A stretch of DNA of 19,012 nt from Sphingobacterium sp. UBA1575 (GCA_002322865.1 DCOH01000018.1:385-19396), one strand, 5' to 3'; shown: positions 6,123-15,186, counted from the stretch's first letter. Numbers and translations are program-made. The notes: a model not told the origin generated them from the sequence alone.

Positions 6123-7918
6123 TTTTTTTTTGATTCACTCTCTTTGGCAGACAAGAGGTAAATCAACGATGCCGTACCATCCATGGTCGGTTCATTGGTA
6201 CTGTAATCGCCAAAATCGTCATGGTAAACTACCAGATCGCTCTGGAAATCCGCGTACTCATCAGGGTTCATCAATTTGATGCCGATCAGGTTCTGGTAGA
6301 TACTGGAATAGACCGGTCCATCCACCAGACCACCATCAATGGGATAACCGTGTAAATAGGTAAACGCTGAATGAGGGTCGATTGGTGTGTCGCCATCGGC
6401 TGGCAGGCCATAAACCATGCTTGTGCCCCAAGGATTTACACCAAACAGCCAATCTATATTCGCCTGTTCCAATTCCTCAAAAGATTTATCGCCACTCTGC
6501 TCTTTGTACCATAAACATTGAATAGCAAAGGAGGTAGTGAGGTTGTTGCTGCACCAGATGAACGGAACGCCGCGGTAGAACATATTCTCTTTGGCCCTAT
6601 CCCAAACATGGTCTATCCCTTTTTTATAATAGGCTAACACTTCTTTCTTGCTGGATTTATCTCCTTGTTTTGCCAGTTCATAATGGCCAAGGTTGATAAA
6701 GGGATAATATTGGTAATGATTCGCAGTATCACGGATCATCCAAGGCGTTATATTCTCTTGACGGGCATAGTTCAATGCCTTGTTCAGATGCTGTTGATCT
6801 TGGGTAAGACCAAACATACTGGCTTCCGCTAATTCCATATCATCCACCCAATTGTCCTCGGCGTAGATATAAGGCGATTTTACAGATACAGTCTGTGTTA
6901 CACCGGGTTTGATATGGGCATATTGGTAGGCTGTATGTGCCTTTTCTTTCAGTATCTGAGCAAATGCCTGGTCTTTTTGTTGGTAGAGCTGGTGGGCCAA
7001 TCCAAAAGCGGAAACAAACTTTGCTGCTGTTGAACTGGTACCGGTGGTATTGTTAAGGAATTTCCCTCGCTGTTGTGGTTGACCATCAATGAAATATACC
7101 GGTCTCTCATGGCCGCGGCCATAGATAGAATCCTGTCCTGGCATGCGCAGTTTGCTATGATCCCGATCGTCGGCGATCTGGTTGAACATGATGTTTGGTT
7201 TTGGATGCATTTTGAGCAACCAATCCAGCCCCCATTTTGCTTCATCCAGCACATCGGCAATGCCGTTTTTCCCATCTAGCCCATTGGCTTGCTTTTGATC
7301 GCCAAAAACCTGCGGAAAATCACGGTATGCAGCCAAAAGGTGGTAGGTGGCATTCGCAGAGGTAGTGGCATATTGCAGGTAATCGGAAGCATCATGCCAT
7401 CCTCCACCCACATCGATGCGTGTACTATCAGGCATGCCTACCGAGCTGGCATACATGGTAAACCCATCATGGGTATGGCAGCTGTCTTTTAAGAAAGGAT
7501 TGAACAAGGTTCTTTGCTGCCGCATATACCGCAAGGCAAAGTCGGCCGTACCTTCATACACCTGTTCATTGATCTTAAATGCTGGCGATTTTGTTCCATC
7601 ATCGCTTAGGATATAGAATGTTCCATTTCCTTTAAATGCAGAAAAGTCGAATCGGTAACCCTTTTGAAAAGGGCCATATTTTCCGAAGGCTTTACCGGCT
7701 TTGTTGGTATAAACAACTTTCTGGCTATCGGCATTGATCAATTGAAAACGTTTGACTTCGCTGTTTCCTTTGGACACCCAAACCGCCACCTTTTTCTGTT
7801 GTGGAAGGTAGCCCAATTGGTTCACCCTGATCCAAGACTGTTCCTGCGCAAACCCTTTGAGGGAAAACGCTGAAAGCAGTAATAGACAGAAAAGTATAAA
7901 GCATGTAGGTTTATTCAT
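6116..7918 (-). CDS. Glycoside hydrolase family 9 with N-terminal Ig-like domain, candidate exo-glucosaminidase
   Basis: The 600-residue protein has a signal peptide (cleavage after about GFA, residue 24), a cellulase-type N-terminal Ig-like domain (about 27-115) and an (alpha/alpha)6 GH9 catalytic domain (about 120-590). The nucleophilic-water motif is GGWHDASDY (172-180) with D176 and D179; the general acid is E576 in STNEPTMDG. The FGVNPWGTSMVYG block precedes the conserved His in DPHSAF. Although GH9 is mostly cellulases, it includes exo-beta-D-glucosaminidases that act on deacetylated chitin fragments. A deacetylase domain follows in the -1 frame, which supports an amino-sugar substrate. 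The C-terminal tail SAKESESKKKE, encoded partly by the A10 run, looks like the start of a linker. It lies 42 bases after the phosphoesterase gene, so same operon. The exact substrate is inferred. Confidence 0.88.
   Translation of the reverse strand: MNKPTCFILFCLLLLSAFSLKGFAQEQSWIRVNQLGYLPQQKKVAVWVSKGNSEVKRFQLINADSQKVVYTNKAGKAFGKYGPFQKGYRFDFSAFKGNGTFYILSDDGTKSPAFKINEQVYEGTADFALRYMRQQRTLFNPFLKDSCHTHDGFTMYASSVGMPDSTRIDVGGGWHDASDYLQYATTSANATYHLLAAYRDFPQVFGDQKQANGLDGKNGIADVLDEAKWGLDWLLKMHPKPNIMFNQIADDRDHSKLRMPGQDSIYGRGHERPVYFIDGQPQQRGKFLNNTTGTSSTAAKFVSAFGLAHQLYQQKDQAFAQILKEKAHTAYQYAHIKPGVTQTVSVKSPYIYAEDNWVDDMELAEASMFGLTQDQQHLNKALNYARQENITPWMIRDTANHYQYYPFINLGHYELAKQGDKSSKKEVLAYYKKGIDHVWDRAKENMFYRGVPFIWCSNNLTTSFAIQCLWYKEQSGDKSFEELEQANIDWLFGVNPWGTSMVYGLPADGDTPIDPHSAFTYLHGYPIDGGLVDGPVYSSIYQNLIGIKLMNPDEYADFQSDLVVYHDDFGDYSTNEPTMDGTASLIYLLSAKESESKKKE
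6122..6131 (-). other. A10 homopolymer, candidate slippage site between GH9 and deacetylase frames
   Basis: Minus-strand codons are TCA AAA AAA AAA GAG TAA in the GH9 frame and AAA AAA AAA AGA GTA ATT in the deacetylase frame. The A AAA AAA heptamer fits the X XXY YYZ rule for -1 ribosomal slippage. Runs of nine or more A's also provoke RNA-polymerase slippage, and one extra A would fuse the frames. The GH9 stop is one codon past the run. Confidence 0.6.
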
Positions 7919-7932
7919 AGGTTAACCGATTA

Positions 7933-7951
7933 TTTCATGTTGAACATGAAA
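7933..7951 (-). promoter_or_regulatory. Intercistronic hairpin between phosphoesterase and GH9 genes
   Basis: TTTCATGT (7933-7940), loop TGA, and ACATGAAA (7944-7951) form a perfect 8-bp stem with a 3-base loop in the 42-base gap. No U-run follows it on the minus strand, so it is more likely an mRNA-processing or stability element, or chance in AT-rich DNA, than a terminator. Confidence 0.4.
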
Positions 7952-7960
7952 ACAATGTTA

Positions 7961-9790
7961 TCAATAGGATAGCATGACAATCTTGCCATCCATCGTGCTA
8001 AATACAATTTTATTTTTTAGGACCAATGGCGGGTTGATCATGCCATTGGAGACTTTATATTGCCATGCCGTATCACCGGATTTGGACAGTATTGCTGTCA
8101 TCAATCCTTTATCGGAAGGCATAAATGTTAATTTCTTATCCGAATAGATAGCCGTTGGTGCCAATTCGTAAGGCAACCTTACTTTGGCTTTCCAGGTGAT
8201 ATCCATATGTTCGGAATTAACCGGCACTCCGATCAATTCGCCATCCATGGTTTTTGCATAGACCATCTGATGGTCTGCCGATAAACCTATGGATTCCCTT
8301 ACGCGGTAATCATCCTTTTTCTCCCGCCAGATTGTTTTTCCGGTCTGGAGATCAATAGCCGTCATATACCGATCAGGTGCTACGATGAATACGCGGTTAT
8401 TGGCTACAACAGGATAGACTGCTGCGGCAGAGAACATCCGATTCTGATGCCCGTTGCTCCACTCCCATTCCAATTTACCCGTTTGTTGGTTGAGGGCATA
8501 AAAGCCATTGCTCCAGCTGCCAAAAATCACCTTTCCATCGGCTAGGGTTGGCTGGGTGGAAACATATCCTTTTACCGGACTGTAAGTCCAAAGGATCTTT
8601 CCAGATTTGACATCAATGGCCCAGAAAACACCTTCGGAACCGCCAATAAAGGCTTTGCCATTGGCTACTGCTGGTGATCCCAAAACGGCTTTTGCCGCTT
8701 CGATCTTCCATTTTAGTTGACCTGTCTTGGCATCGAGTCCATAGATAAAGTGGTCGGAAGATCCTACCACGACTACCCCCTGATGCACCATAGGTGTAGA
8801 ATAAACTTTCCCGCCAGTTTTATAGGTCCAGGCTTTTTTACCGGTTTTTATGTTCAGGGCATACACTTCGCCAACGGTGTTGGCTGTAAATAAATGCTTT
8901 TTATCTGCACTGATGCCGGCACCGATATCTCCATGGTCCTCATATTCCCAAACCAGTCGGGCATTCGAGGTTTTATTGATGGCGTAATCGGATCTTTTTA
9001 TTTGTTGAGTGTTAGTTGCTGTTAGTTGCTTTAAAGGCAGTTTCAGCCAATAATCCATGGTTTGGAGCAAAGGCTTACGAACCTGGAAGAACACAGAATC
9101 CTTGCTGATGGTGAGGATATTGTATCCACCTACCGCATCTTTAGCGCGCAGATTGGATCGCACCATCACGCCGGGAATCCCTTCCCAGTCGTATAATTTG
9201 TTGATATGCCCATGCCCGCAGGTTGCCAATTGCACATTTCGTGTTTTTAGGCGATCGATGGCTTCATACCAGTTGTTCAGCGAAGAATCGAGCGGGTAAT
9301 GGTTGATCGCAATAAGGGGTTTGGAGGCATCGGGATTTGCTTTGAAAACCGAATCCATCCACACGAGGTTTTCACGGGGGATCTGCCCTGGGCTCATGCG
9401 CATGTTTGGTCCCGATGTGGTTCCGATGAACTGAAAACCTTTATGTTCGAAGAAGAACATTTCTCCGCCAAATACTTTGCGGAAGCTATTGGCGCCACTT
9501 TCGGACCAGTTGCTATCGTGGTTCCCTGGAACGACATACAGGGGCAATTGGAGGCTATCCAAAATTCTTTTGGCCAAGGCTAATTCCTCGTCTGAACCGA
9601 ATTCCGTGACATCTCCGGAAAGGATGACGAAGTCGATGTCCTTTTGCTGGTTGAGATCAGCAACAGTTCTTCGAAGATCATCTGCTCCGGTAGATCCACC
9701 AACGTGGGTATCGGTTACCTGCGCAAACTTGAAGGTTTGGGCGGATAAAAAGCAAGGAAATAGAACTAACCAAATCAGTAGTTTTTTCAT
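7961..9790 (-). CDS. Secreted calcineurin-like phosphoesterase fused to a PQQ-like beta-propeller
   Basis: The 609-residue protein has a signal peptide ending near SAQ (residue 18). Residues about 20-245 form a calcineurin-like metallophosphoesterase with all metal-binding motifs in order: DTHVGG (D27, H29), GDVTEFG (D60), GNHD (89-92), NHYP (H164) and GHGH (192-195). Residues about 280-609 form a PQQ/Trp-docking-type beta-propeller with repeats ending in variants of ALDxxTGKxxW. The pair suggests a periplasmic or surface hydrolase of phosphomono- or diesters, with the propeller for binding or scaffolding; substrate unknown. True quinoprotein dehydrogenase activity is unlikely, as only part of a propeller is present and no haem or dehydrogenase motif is seen. 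It follows susD after a 51-base gap with a strong hairpin. A 10-base tandem repeat sits in the linker. Confidence 0.85.
   Translation of the reverse strand: MKKLLIWLVLFPCFLSAQTFKFAQVTDTHVGGSTGADDLRRTVADLNQQKDIDFVILSGDVTEFGSDEELALAKRILDSLQLPLYVVPGNHDSNWSESGANSFRKVFGGEMFFFEHKGFQFIGTTSGPNMRMSPGQIPRENLVWMDSVFKANPDASKPLIAINHYPLDSSLNNWYEAIDRLKTRNVQLATCGHGHINKLYDWEGIPGVMVRSNLRAKDAVGGYNILTISKDSVFFQVRKPLLQTMDYWLKLPLKQLTATNTQQIKRSDYAINKTSNARLVWEYEDHGDIGAGISADKKHLFTANTVGEVYALNIKTGKKAWTYKTGGKVYSTPMVHQGVVVVGSSDHFIYGLDAKTGQLKWKIEAAKAVLGSPAVANGKAFIGGSEGVFWAIDVKSGKILWTYSPVKGYVSTQPTLADGKVIFGSWSNGFYALNQQTGKLEWEWSNGHQNRMFSAAAVYPVVANNRVFIVAPDRYMTAIDLQTGKTIWREKKDDYRVRESIGLSADHQMVYAKTMDGELIGVPVNSEHMDITWKAKVRLPYELAPTAIYSDKKLTFMPSDKGLMTAILSKSGDTAWQYKVSNGMINPPLVLKNKIVFSTMDGKIVMLSY
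9011..9030. repeat. 10-bp tandem duplication inside the phosphoesterase/propeller linker
   Basis: GTTAGTTGCT occurs twice in direct tandem (9011-9020, 9021-9030). It lies in the coding region between the two domains (protein segment around KQLTATNTQQ). The unit is not a multiple of three, so gain or loss of one copy would shift the frame and sever the propeller. Confidence 0.7.
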
Positions 9791-9803
9791 AATAATTCAA
9801 TAA

Positions 9804-9832
9804 TGCAAAAGGTCATAGAATGACCTTTTGCA
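9804..9832 (-). promoter_or_regulatory. Strong hairpin between susD and the phosphoesterase gene
   Basis: TGCAAAAGGTCAT (9804-9816), loop AGA, and ATGACCTTTTGCA (9820-9832) form a perfect 13-bp stem with a 3-base loop, 9 bases beyond the susD stop. In the direction of transcription it is preceded by eight T's and followed by ATTATTGAATTATT, which is A/U-rich but not a clean U-run. It may partly terminate or process the transcript so that susCD is made in excess of the enzymes downstream. Confidence 0.6.
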
Positions 9833-9841
9833 AAAAAAATG

Positions 9842-11704
9842 TTATTGCCAACCAGGGGTTTGTGTCAAGGTATACCCACGGTCTTTATATTCTTGGATTA
9901 AAGCCAAACCTACAGGAGAAAGGTAGTTTCTTTCGTTTACTGCAATACGGTTGGCAAATCCTCTGGCTACATAGAAGCCTTCGATTTCTGCATCATTGGT
10001 ACCATTATAAGTTACAATGGATCCATCTGCTTTTTTAACTTTTAAACGATCCTTGAATGCGGCCAAGATTTTACCCGGTTTGGTCTTATCACCGAAATCT
10101 TTAACTCCGATTACCCAAGATCCTAATTGGTAATTATCTTTTGCGAAATTAAGATAGGTCAATTTTTTCCATCTACGGATATCTTGAATACGTGCGTATT
10201 CGAAAACAAATTCCATCCTTCTCTCACGACGGATTTCCCACATCAGTGGAGACACATCTGCATCTTTATCCGGATCCACAGGAATGGCTGAAAGCAATAA
10301 TGGAGCTGTTTTCTGAACCCCTTTGGCTGCGGCATCGGCATCTAAAGGTCTTTTACGTATAGCATTAATGGATTTGTCCAAATCAGCCTGGGTCACCATT
10401 GGACCTCCGTAAAATTCATTAAGAATCTGCTTTGCCTCAATCCAGTTTAAGACTACCTCAGCATAGCGTGCAACTGGTGCATCATTGGTGTTCGTATTGG
10501 AAGACCATTTCGCAGGGTAAGGCTTACCGCTATTCAAAAAGGTTAGGGCTTCGCGTCCGGCAAATTTATGCGCATAGACGAAAGTTCCAGAAGCCGGCGC
10601 GTTTATCGTATCCATGAAGGTAGCTTCAAAACGAGGATCCCTGGTTTTCACCAATTCTTTTAGACGGAAATTCTTCGCGTTGGTCGTCGTTGAATTTTGC
10701 CAAACTTTACCATCATTACAAATAAAGGATTGAATGAGATTAAGGTTAGCCGATCTGGTTTGAAGTTCCGTACCATTACTGTATGATGCGACAGAATGTC
10801 TAATTCCTAATGCATCATCGTAAATTCTTGAAAATATTACTTCAGAATTTGCAGAAAGTGATTCAGATGCGAAAAGGCTTTTGAAATCAGATTCAAATTT
10901 CCATTTTCCGGTAGCCATGACGATTTCAGCTGCATCCCTTGCCAATTCAAGGTATTTTTTAGCGCGATCTTTATCTAAATTATGGTAGTGTTGCCAAGAA
11001 CCTTCGAACAACATCGAATTTGAAATCAAGGTTGCCGCCACATAACGGTCTAAGTTTCCAACACCATCACTTGTTCTCATTTTATCGAGCACATACTTAT
11101 AATCGTCATAGACTTTGTCCATGACCATGCCTCTTGGGTCACGATCTTTATATTGGGTATCGAAGTCATCAGCTGCGATATCCTTATCAAAATAAGGAAC
11201 ATCTCCAAAATTGCTTACCAATCTGCTGTATTCATATCCTCTGAAAAATCTTCCCACTGCTGTCCAATGATCATATTCCGCAGGAGTTAGATTTTTCTTA
11301 GAATAGGCTTCAATACGCTCCAACAAGATATTCGATTTTCTAACCCAATAGAAGTTCCAGTTTGGTCCAGGATGTTCTGCTCTCAAACTCGCAGTAGCAT
11401 TGGATGTGCTACCTCCAGAGCCCGTAGGCACGGATCCTAAAAGAGAGGCCTGTAAATTTTCGGAGGTTAAATCATCTGAAAAGTTGTAACCGGTTAGCGG
11501 AGTGAACGCAGTACCAAATCCGGTATTATAACCAACGAAGAAATTTGAATAGAATTCATTCACAAATAAGCGAAGATCACTTTCATTTCTCCAATATTTT
11601 TCTTCCGTATCCGGAACCTTATTCAGCTCCGGTTTATCCAACATCTTCTCACAACTTGTAAAAAGCAATGTTGATCCTAGGATGATATATGCTAATTTTT
11701 TCAT
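9842..11704 (-). CDS. SusD/RagB-family outer-membrane glycan-binding lipoprotein
   Basis: SusD proteins are surface lipoproteins that cap a SusC barrel and bind glycan for import. This 620-residue protein has a lipoprotein signal (LLFTSC, lipidated Cys18), a helical TPR-like N-terminal region (about 35-300) and a C-terminal RagB region. The conserved end includes RYAEVVLNWIEAK, WEIRRERRMEFVFEYARIQDIRRWKK and the LSPVGLALIQEYKDRGYTLTQTPGW terminus. It begins 11 bases after the susC stop, so they form a pair. The C-terminal third clearly resembles the partial SusD at the right edge, showing two related SusD proteins in one locus. The bound glycan is unknown; the neighbours suggest an amino-sugar polymer. 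Confidence 0.95.
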   Translation of the reverse strand: MKKLAYIILGSTLLFTSCEKMLDKPELNKVPDTEEKYWRNESDLRLFVNEFYSNFFVGYNTGFGTAFTPLTGYNFSDDLTSENLQASLLGSVPTGSGGSTSNATASLRAEHPGPNWNFYWVRKSNILLERIEAYSKKNLTPAEYDHWTAVGRFFRGYEYSRLVSNFGDVPYFDKDIAADDFDTQYKDRDPRGMVMDKVYDDYKYVLDKMRTSDGVGNLDRYVAATLISNSMLFEGSWQHYHNLDKDRAKKYLELARDAAEIVMATGKWKFESDFKSLFASESLSANSEVIFSRIYDDALGIRHSVASYSNGTELQTRSANLNLIQSFICNDGKVWQNSTTTNAKNFRLKELVKTRDPRFEATFMDTINAPASGTFVYAHKFAGREALTFLNSGKPYPAKWSSNTNTNDAPVARYAEVVLNWIEAKQILNEFYGGPMVTQADLDKSINAIRKRPLDADAAAKGVQKTAPLLLSAIPVDPDKDADVSPLMWEIRRERRMEFVFEYARIQDIRRWKKLTYLNFAKDNYQLGSWVIGVKDFGDKTKPGKILAAFKDRLKVKKADGSIVTYNGTNDAEIEGFYVARGFANRIAVNERNYLSPVGLALIQEYKDRGYTLTQTPGWQ

Positions 11705-11715
11705 TTCATTTTCTA

Positions 11716-14700
11716 TTAAAAGTTCAACTGTACACCGAATGAAGCACTTTTGAAGGTTGGAGTACCCACACCCGTTCTTCCTCCATTGTAGTTGGAAGTA
11801 TTCAACATGTTATAGCCTGAAACGGTCTCTGGATCCATTGGAAGCCCATTCAACTTATCCCAAGTAAAGAAGTTCTCTAACGCCACATACACACGTAAAT
11901 TGCTCACTTTAACCGGAGCAAGAACTGTCTGAGGTAAAGAATAACCCAAAGTGATGTTCTTGATGCGTAAATAAGCCATATTCAATAAATACCTCGATTG
12001 GATGGTCATATTGTTTGCATTGTTGCTTCCTGCATTATTGAAAGCTCTTGGATAGAAAGCGCCTTGGTTGTCCTCTGTCCAATAATCACTTACAATGGCT
12101 TCTGGCATGGCACCATCAGCAGTGTTGTAACCTGCGATTGCTAAACCACCATCACCCCAGATTGAACGCTCTCCAACACCTTGGAAGAACATGGAGAAAT
12201 CAAATCCTTTGTAGTCTGCACCAATACGGAAACCATAGTTATAACGTGGAGTTGAATTACCGATGATTTTCATATCACCAGGATTATCGATAGTTCCATC
12301 ACCGTTATCAATTTCACCATCACCGTTCAGATCCTTGTATTTTACATCTCCAGGACCATAATTAAAGGTATTGGTATTTTCTAACCTTGGCTGATAAACA
12401 GGTTTATCCCCTTTTTGTAGATAGGTTTCCCCATTACCGTTGGTATAGTACTTGGTCATGTCCTGTGTCAACTTAACGATCTGCAATTTTCCATTGCCAT
12501 CCAACACAAAGTCATCATAGGTAAATAGACGGTCAGTTTCGTAACCCCAAATATCACCAAATACGCGACCATCATAGTTTGAGGACATCAAACGAGAGGA
12601 AGTATAATTGCTGAATACAGATTTGGCATCATCAAAGTTAGCACGGAGGTTAATTCCCAAACCGTTTTCGAAACGGTGGTTAAAATCAACCGCAATTTCA
12701 TAACCTGTTGTTTTTAGGTCACCATAATTTCCAAGTGGAGCCGCAGCACCCAAGGTCCAGGTTGTACCTTCCAAAGGCGCAAACATGTTCTTGGTGGTTC
12801 TTTGGTAATAGTCGAATACCAATCCTAGTTTATTGTTCAGGAATCTAGCATCTACACCAAAATCGATGGTTTCCAGATCTTCCCAATACACATCATTCAC
12901 ACTTTTCTTAGGGTTCGATAAATAGGTAAGTTTAGAACCATTGTTTACCCAAGTTCCTTCATAAGGCTCCATGTTAGGAACATATAAATCGCCTGGTACG
13001 GCCTGGTTTCCGATCACCCCGTAAGAACCACGGAATTTCAAGTTTGATAACACGGGTTTAGCAAACTCCATGAAACTTTCTTCGGATACTACCCAACCCG
13101 CAGAAAACGATGGGAACCATCTCCATCTCAAATCAGATGGGAAATTGGAGGAACCATCATAGCGTAAGTTTCCTTCGAAAAGGTATTTATTTTTGTACGC
13201 ATAATTGATCCTACCGAAATAACCCAATTGACCTGCCCAAGTTGTCCCTCCACTACCGGTAATAGTACCAGTGGCAAGATCGAATTGAGGGTTTGTAATA
13301 TCCAATAAAGCTGTACGTTGCGTCCAGTTGTATTTTCCATTATCAGCCACCAAGTTCGTACCTAGAATAAATTTAAAATCGTGATCTGTATTTACATTCA
13401 GATTATAGGTTGTAAACGCATTTAAGGTATGCTTGTCTTCATTAGCTGCGCGAGCATATACATGGTCTGGGTTACTACCAACCGCCGTATATTCGTGGTT
13501 ATTCAAGTCATACGCAGGCATTGCTCCTGGCGCACTTGCATCCACAACTGTTCCATTAGCATCTACATACACTTGGTTACCATTTGCATCTAACCTTTTA
13601 ATCGGCGCGACCCAGCTATTTGCAGCCGTAAAGCGAGTTCCTGGTCTAAACCAGTTATAACTTTCTGTCGTGTAGTTGTAATCCACATCTACTTTCCAAT
13701 TTGAATTGATATTAACGGTAGTACCCACATTCATATTGATGTAATTCCGCTTCATCGATGCTTCATTCGACGCCTCATATTCACTCCAAGGGGAACGAAT
13801 TGGGTTGCCATGTTCATCATTACCCATTGGGTAAAGAGAACTCCAACGATACATGTAGTACCAAGGATCGGCAGTTGTCGAATTGGTCGCATAAGGATAT
13901 TGTTTATTACGTTGGGCAAACATTGCACCTGCGCGTAAAGAAACATAATCGTTCAAATCGGAATTTATCCGTACTGCAGCATTGGTTCTTTGGAATTTAT
14001 CCGAATCACCCGCTTTCAACATACCGCTTTGATCGATGCGGCCAAAGGTACCTGTAAACTTCGTTTTCCCTGCAGTACCGTTTAGAGAAGCATTATGCGT
14101 AATGGTTGGTGCCCATTCCCTCACCATATAATCATAGGGATCATAGGTTCTTAAACCCAATTTACGACCTACGTTTGTTGGATCAACTATCCAGTCACGT
14201 CCATATACTGTTGGATCACTGGAAGAAATGGAATTGCCATATTTCTGATCCCATTCAACTGCTTTTTCATAGCTTTCTGGAGTCAAATAATAAAATGCTC
14301 CAGTAATGGAAGCTCCCATCCGCTCCATCGCATCCCTTGTATATTTAAGGGCATTTAAGCGTCCCATTTCATAGCGTTTGAAAGGGTTTTGGAAGGAGAT
14401 GTTATTGGAATAACTTACGTCAATTTTCTCCCCTTTAGAACCGGTTTTAGTAGTAATCAAGATTACCCCGAAAGCTGCTTTTGCCCCATAGATAGAAGAT
14501 GATGCCGCATCTTTCAGTACCGTGATGGATTCGATATCATCAGGGTTCACATATTGGATGCTTGGGATTTCCACATTATCCAATAAGATCAATGGGTCAC
14601 CAGCGGCCTGAACGGAAGCAATTGCTCCACGGATTTTAATCCTTGGATCCGAGCCCACCTCACCAGAGGGTATCGTCACGGTAAGACCTGGTGTTGTACC

Positions 14701-15186
14701 CTGGATACCTCTACCGATATCTGCTATGGGTCTTCCTTCCAGATTATCCTTCACAGAGATCGAGGAAACTGCTCCAGTAAGATTACCCTTTCTTTGGGTA
14801 CCATATCCTACAACTACGACTTCCTCTAACGAATCGCTAGATTCCGAAAGCATAATGTTTACCGTGCTTCCCGTGACTGTTACGGTCTTGGTTTCAAGAC
14901 CTACGAAGCTTACCTTTAATGTAGCACCTACCGCTGCATTGATGGTAAACTTACCATTGCTGTCTGTCATCGTGGAGGCATTTGATCCTACCACAGATAC
15001 CGTAGCACCTGCTACCGCACCATTTGGACCATTTACTGTACCCGTCACGGTATTCTGCAATACTGATGTGGCTTTAGTCCAGCCAGCAGTTTTTCCTAGA
15101 GATTCTTTGCCATTGGCCTCAGCAAATGAAGCGAATGAAGGCATAGACAATCCCAGAGCGAGAGAAAAGAGTATAAGTCTTCGCAT
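11716..15186 (-). CDS. SusC/RagA-family TonB-dependent outer-membrane transporter
   Basis: The 1156-residue protein would import oligosaccharides across the outer membrane using TonB energy. In order: signal peptide (cleavage near residues 20-24), a carboxypeptidase-regulatory-like Ig domain (about 47-115), the TonB-box-like EEVVVVGYG (121-129), the plug domain (about 130-250, with IRGAIASVQAAGDPLILLDN) and a large beta-barrel ending in FGVQLNF. The late barrel contains a calcium-loop-like DLNGDGEIDNGD segment typical of SusC proteins. There is no extra N-terminal STN domain, so it is not expected to signal to an anti-sigma factor itself. The 179-base gap upstream is the longest in the window and has an inverted repeat and a palindrome, suggesting separate control of susCD. 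Confidence 0.96.
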   Translation of the reverse strand: MRRLILFSLALGLSMPSFASFAEANGKESLGKTAGWTKATSVLQNTVTGTVNGPNGAVAGATVSVVGSNASTMTDSNGKFTINAAVGATLKVSFVGLETKTVTVTGSTVNIMLSESSDSLEEVVVVGYGTQRKGNLTGAVSSISVKDNLEGRPIADIGRGIQGTTPGLTVTIPSGEVGSDPRIKIRGAIASVQAAGDPLILLDNVEIPSIQYVNPDDIESITVLKDAASSSIYGAKAAFGVILITTKTGSKGEKIDVSYSNNISFQNPFKRYEMGRLNALKYTRDAMERMGASITGAFYYLTPESYEKAVEWDQKYGNSISSSDPTVYGRDWIVDPTNVGRKLGLRTYDPYDYMVREWAPTITHNASLNGTAGKTKFTGTFGRIDQSGMLKAGDSDKFQRTNAAVRINSDLNDYVSLRAGAMFAQRNKQYPYATNSTTADPWYYMYRWSSLYPMGNDEHGNPIRSPWSEYEASNEASMKRNYINMNVGTTVNINSNWKVDVDYNYTTESYNWFRPGTRFTAANSWVAPIKRLDANGNQVYVDANGTVVDASAPGAMPAYDLNNHEYTAVGSNPDHVYARAANEDKHTLNAFTTYNLNVNTDHDFKFILGTNLVADNGKYNWTQRTALLDITNPQFDLATGTITGSGGTTWAGQLGYFGRINYAYKNKYLFEGNLRYDGSSNFPSDLRWRWFPSFSAGWVVSEESFMEFAKPVLSNLKFRGSYGVIGNQAVPGDLYVPNMEPYEGTWVNNGSKLTYLSNPKKSVNDVYWEDLETIDFGVDARFLNNKLGLVFDYYQRTTKNMFAPLEGTTWTLGAAAPLGNYGDLKTTGYEIAVDFNHRFENGLGINLRANFDDAKSVFSNYTSSRLMSSNYDGRVFGDIWGYETDRLFTYDDFVLDGNGKLQIVKLTQDMTKYYTNGNGETYLQKGDKPVYQPRLENTNTFNYGPGDVKYKDLNGDGEIDNGDGTIDNPGDMKIIGNSTPRYNYGFRIGADYKGFDFSMFFQGVGERSIWGDGGLAIAGYNTADGAMPEAIVSDYWTEDNQGAFYPRAFNNAGSNNANNMTIQSRYLLNMAYLRIKNITLGYSLPQTVLAPVKVSNLRVYVALENFFTWDKLNGLPMDPETVSGYNMLNTSNYNGGRTGVGTPTFKSASFGVQLNF

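Noticed and set aside
6949..7275. 108-residue minus-strand frame inside GH9
   Set aside because: It overlaps the GH9 catalytic domain in another frame and has no recognisable domain.
6116..7918. Calling GH9 simply a cellulase
   Set aside because: Catalytic residues fit GH9 in general, but the neighbouring deacetylase, MurQ and GHL10 point to an amino-sugar substrate, so a cellulose assignment is not supported.
7961..8960. PQQ-dependent dehydrogenase
   Set aside because: The propeller repeats resemble PQQ/BamB-type blades, but there is no dehydrogenase-length propeller, haem motif or cofactor-site signature, and an intact phosphoesterase lies at the N-terminus.
9804..9840. The 13-bp hairpin as a full intrinsic terminator
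   Set aside because: The eight-base T-run lies before, not after, the stem in the direction of transcription, and the following gene is only 13 bases beyond.
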